Below, piece by piece: positions 61,396 to 64,000 of a DNA stretch of 64,000 nt. Position numbers and translations under genes: made by a program. The notes under the pieces were generated by a model. The model saw only the letters and a program-made list of their open reading frames with translations. It made no database searches and was not told the origin of the DNA. Source of the DNA: Ziziphus jujuba (Eukaryota > Streptophyta > Magnoliopsida > Rosales > Rhamnaceae); NCBI RefSeq assembly GCF_031755915.1, contig NC_083380.1, forward strand, positions 16,635,001 through 16,699,000. The letters are read 5' to 3'. Numbering within the stretch: the first letter of the stretch is position 1; each line of letters opens with the position of its first letter.

Positions 61396-61859
61396 TCAAT
61401 CCCCACAAAATAAGGATGTCATCTTAACGAATCGCCCATTAATTCTTGGCCTCTTTTCAGCATTCAACTTTCTAACTTCGTACCTTATTGTTTTCGACAG
61501 CAACCGTGTTCTTCGCTTCGCTTTGTACCTTAAAATTCTTGCCTCTCTTCCTCCTCCATCTCCTCCGGGTCCGTGATCATTATCCATATGATTGAAACCC
61601 TGCAATTTTTACACAAACCCAATTCATTAACATGTTTTCTGATAATCATAATCAAAATATCAAACATTAAGGATAAATATATATAACTTTCTTACCGCTT
61701 GGTACCCATTAAAAATATCACTGAAAATTATTGGTGGGTGTGTTGTGTGATTATAATTATGCTATGATGGAAGATGTTATCCATGTATATATATAGTGGG
61801 CGTCGGTCTCTTTGTCGCTTAATTACATGTAATTTGTTGAATACCATTATAGAAAAAAT

Positions 61860-61908
<49 letters not shown>

Positions 61909-62228
61909 GTGATGGATCAATGTATAGTGCAAAAGATTACCTTAAATTCAGGCAAGAATTCATCGGGATTAAGCTCGGGTGGAGTTCCAGTCGTCCATGG
62001 GGAAGCTTGGCTGTCCCAAGCAGTGATAACTGCTTCATAATTCAGCCTCAGGAATGTCCCCTTCTTCATCATCTGCTCCTTATATGATCCCTCATTATTC
62101 GCTATTTTCGTCGCCGTTACCCTGGAAACTAAGTTGTACTCTTCCTCCGGAACTGCTAGTGTTGATTGATCATTATAAAAAATACAATCCAAACAAGGGT
62201 TTAATTCACATGGTACAAAAGCTTCCAT
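61396..62228 (-). CDS. CCT-domain transcription factor (CMF type), diverged tandem copy
   Basis: Exon 1 is 62228-61941 and exon 2 is 61599-61396, joined in phase 0 across a 341-nt GT-AG intron, giving 163 aa. The N-terminal part has [20 protein letters not shown], then [19 protein letters not shown], the conserved block of a CCT-motif-family (CMF) subgroup without B-boxes. The C-terminal CCT motif reads [20 protein letters not shown], then [19 protein letters not shown] domains drive nuclear import and bind DNA together with NF-Y subunits, in control of flowering, circadian and plastid-related genes. Compared with the neighbour at 63481, several basic positions are lost (SKK to [11 protein letters not shown] to INGRFVKM) and the protein stops soon after. 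The 25-nt mini-exon seen inside the intron would add a stop and is not used in my model. Confidence 0.87.
61600..61940 (-). other. Intron of the diverged CCT gene, with a (TA)n run
   Basis: The GT-AG intron (AAG/GTAATC to TTGCAG/GGT) contains a TA microsatellite at about 61866-61898. Confidence 0.75.
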
Positions 62229-63480
62229 AGTTTTTTATTTTTATTTTTTATTTTTTGTATTTTTTTAAAATTTCTTCTTCTTTTTCTTCAATTTTCGCTC
62301 TTTGTTCTCTCCACCCAGTACTGACATACATACATATATGGTATTATATGAAACACACTTTTGTTTTTCAGCACTTGATAAAGTACTATACCGCAGGGTG
62401 GAGCACGGTACCACAAAATTGAGATGCTTTTTGAGTTTTAAGTAATTTTTCCATTTGTGGTATTGAGGTTGCTGCAGAGTGTGATTTTATGACAAAGGGA
62501 ATTGTTTATTCCAGCATTTGCAGAATAATGTAGTTTAGCTGAATGGTGATATCGGTAAATTGAGAGATATTGCTGTCCCGTTTTCTATCTTTTCATATGT
62601 CCTTATCTTTTCTGCAAGTTTTGTACTTTCACAGTATTTATGAGACGAAAAAAGAAACAGACATTTAAATATTATACCTTAACAAACTAATTAATAATAA
62701 ATTTTTAATTTGAATCATGCATCAATTTGCATCTTTTTTTTTTTTTCTTTACCATTTCACCTGTGAATTATAATATAAAAGAATCTTATATAGTTTCTAT
62801 TGTTTATTTATTATTTATTTATTTATTTATTTTGGCAGGAAAGGAGATATTTATGAAGACTTTTTCTTTCACGTACGGAAACTTCTAAAGTTCTCAATAT
62901 CACGTCTTTCCCTTTTCTTAGTAGATGATTAGATTCCTATGACTAGTACATAGAATTAAAGTACGAAAACCACCAATGATATGGCTTAATTAGTAAACAA
63001 TTAGTGAAATAAATGAAAATCGATCTTCCTTAAATATTACATTAGCAGCATGAATTTGTATCTTAATGATTCTCCTTTGTATATATATAAAATTATGTTA
63101 CAACACTTCACTAGCCTTAAAAGAATTTTTAGCTATAAGTACATATATGTAAGCAACCATTATGCTTTAAGCTTAAAAATTTGAAATGTACCACAAGAAT
63201 GAAAATTGAAAAGAGCTAGTCACCATTTACAAATATATGACCAAACGAAGCTCCAATATTCTGATTATAACAAAACCCTCTTCAAACTTTTGAGGATTCA
63301 TGAAAAGACATTAGTACTATTGTTAATTTGAAGAGAGAAAGAGAACTAACTAGAATATCGTCAAGGTAAAGCTACTAAAGATCGATAGTACCAACTTCCA
63401 TTTATTGAAGGCAAAGCAAGTAGTACTTTTCCTTCCAATTTTGGTAAGAACATAGCAAAATTGGAAAGAGGCTGTTAACC
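62229..63480. other. Spacer between the two CCT genes; promoter of the downstream copy
   Basis: Between the start of the 61396-62228 gene and the stop of its upstream neighbour. It contains a T/C-rich likely 5'UTR (62229-62310), an ATTT repeat (62805-62832) and otherwise AT-rich sequence without coding signal. Confidence 0.55.
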
Positions 63481-64000
63481 TTATTTATTCACTACTTTAG
63501 GTATATACGGAAAACCATTATTAATCCCCATAAAAGATGTCCTCTTTACGAACCTTCCTTTCATTCTAGGCCTCTTCTCTGCATTCAGTTTCCTAACTTC
63601 GTACCTTATCTTCTTCGAAAACAGCCGCGTTCTTCGCTTCTCTCTGTACCTCGAAACTCTTGCTTCTCTTCCACCATCACTCCTTGCTCCTCCTCCTCCA
63701 TATCCTCTTAGTCCTCCATGTGGGTGATGAAGATCTGTTGGCCCAAAACCCTGCAATATATATATATATATATATGTTAGTCCAACTTTGGTTCCCAGAT
63801 AAAAATCTTCAACAAATGAATAAAAATTACTTACAATTTGTGTATATTTTGTTAGCGATAAACGCAAAAGCAGAGTAAAAAGATTGTATATATTGTGCAG
63901 ACTCAACATGCTACTGTAGAGTAAGCTTATTGGGCACGCCATAACAAAATTATATAGAGAGATTAATTACCATGAAGTCCGGCCAGCCGTTGTTGGGATT
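63481..64000 (-). CDS. CCT-domain transcription factor (CMF type), canonical copy, 5' part beyond the window
   Basis: The visible coding parts are the end of one exon (64000-63971, [10 protein letters not shown]) and the last exon (63750-63481), joined in phase 0 across a 220-nt GT-AG intron. The last exon reads [13 protein letters not shown], a Gly-rich stretch, then a textbook CCT motif ([20 protein letters not shown], then [17 protein letters not shown]) and a short tail ending PKVVNK. Intron position and phase are the same as in the 61396-62228 gene, so the two are tandem duplicates. All conserved basic residues are present here, which makes this the likely functional copy. The N-terminus, including the LNYEAV block, lies past position 64000. 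Confidence 0.88.

Noticed and set aside
61683..61730. A 25-nt mini-exon (TTTTCAG/T...AAGCG/GTAAG) within the CCT gene intron
   Set aside because: The splice sites look good, but after the phase-0 donor at 61941 it would begin with TGA and end the protein. Joining 61941 directly to 61599 keeps frame and matches the structure of the neighbouring CCT gene.
1..64000. CRISPR arrays, bacterial operons, prophage or plasmid features
   Set aside because: Introns, plant gene families and plant transposons make this a nuclear plant sequence; no regularly spaced identical repeats with unique spacers were seen.

Overview
The window is nuclear DNA of a flowering plant, most likely a eudicot. It is very AT-rich, its genes have spliced exons with GT-AG borders, TA microsatellites and poly-A/T runs are dense, and plant transposon debris is abundant. 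A dispersed repeat with LTR-like ends (50608-54189) reminds me of repeats in Rosales genomes, but that is only a weak taxonomic hint. No organellar, viral or bacterial segment was recognised.

Layout: (1) 1676-2464 (+) is a single-exon VQ-motif transcriptional cofactor. (2) 3276-10906 is a complete but decayed Mutator-like element. It has about 290-bp terminal inverted repeats and a 9-bp target duplication, and carries a broken MURA transposase (-) plus a convergent, broken GRF-zinc-finger/transmembrane passenger gene (+). (3) 14007-20952 (-) is an intact 21-exon kinesin-14 with an N-terminal calponin-homology domain. I rebuilt its whole coding sequence: 3672 nt, 1223 aa. It contains one AT-AC (U12-type) intron and a five-fold repeat in its stalk. 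Its 5'UTR probably continues across a large intron to about 23.3-23.7 kb. (4) 23.7-34.3 kb is gene-poor. (5) 34343-35247 (+) is a class II LOB-domain repressor. (6) 36770-37197 (+) encodes NDUFB10, a mitochondrial complex I subunit. (7) About 41045-41285 (+) is a MIR319-type hairpin with an unusual base at mature position 11. (8) 42-48 kb holds fold-back elements, a SINE-like piece and LINE debris. (9) 48.0-55.5 kb is a three-level transposon nest: a LINE interrupted by an internally deleted gypsy-type LTR element (TSD ATAGT), itself interrupted by a 3.6-kb LTR-like repeat. (10) 56-61 kb holds several MITEs, one with a 9-bp duplication. (11) 61396-62228 (-) and 63481-64000 (-, cut by the window edge) are tandem CCT-domain genes.

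The genes do not form a pathway. Several are developmental regulators or their cofactors (VQ, LBD, MIR319, CCT pair), set beside a cytoskeletal motor and a respiratory housekeeping gene. The most unusual features are the AT-AC intron and stalk repeat of the kinesin, the MIR319 variant, the passenger gene in the Mutator-like element, and a degenerate 11-codon minisatellite inside the gypsy element.
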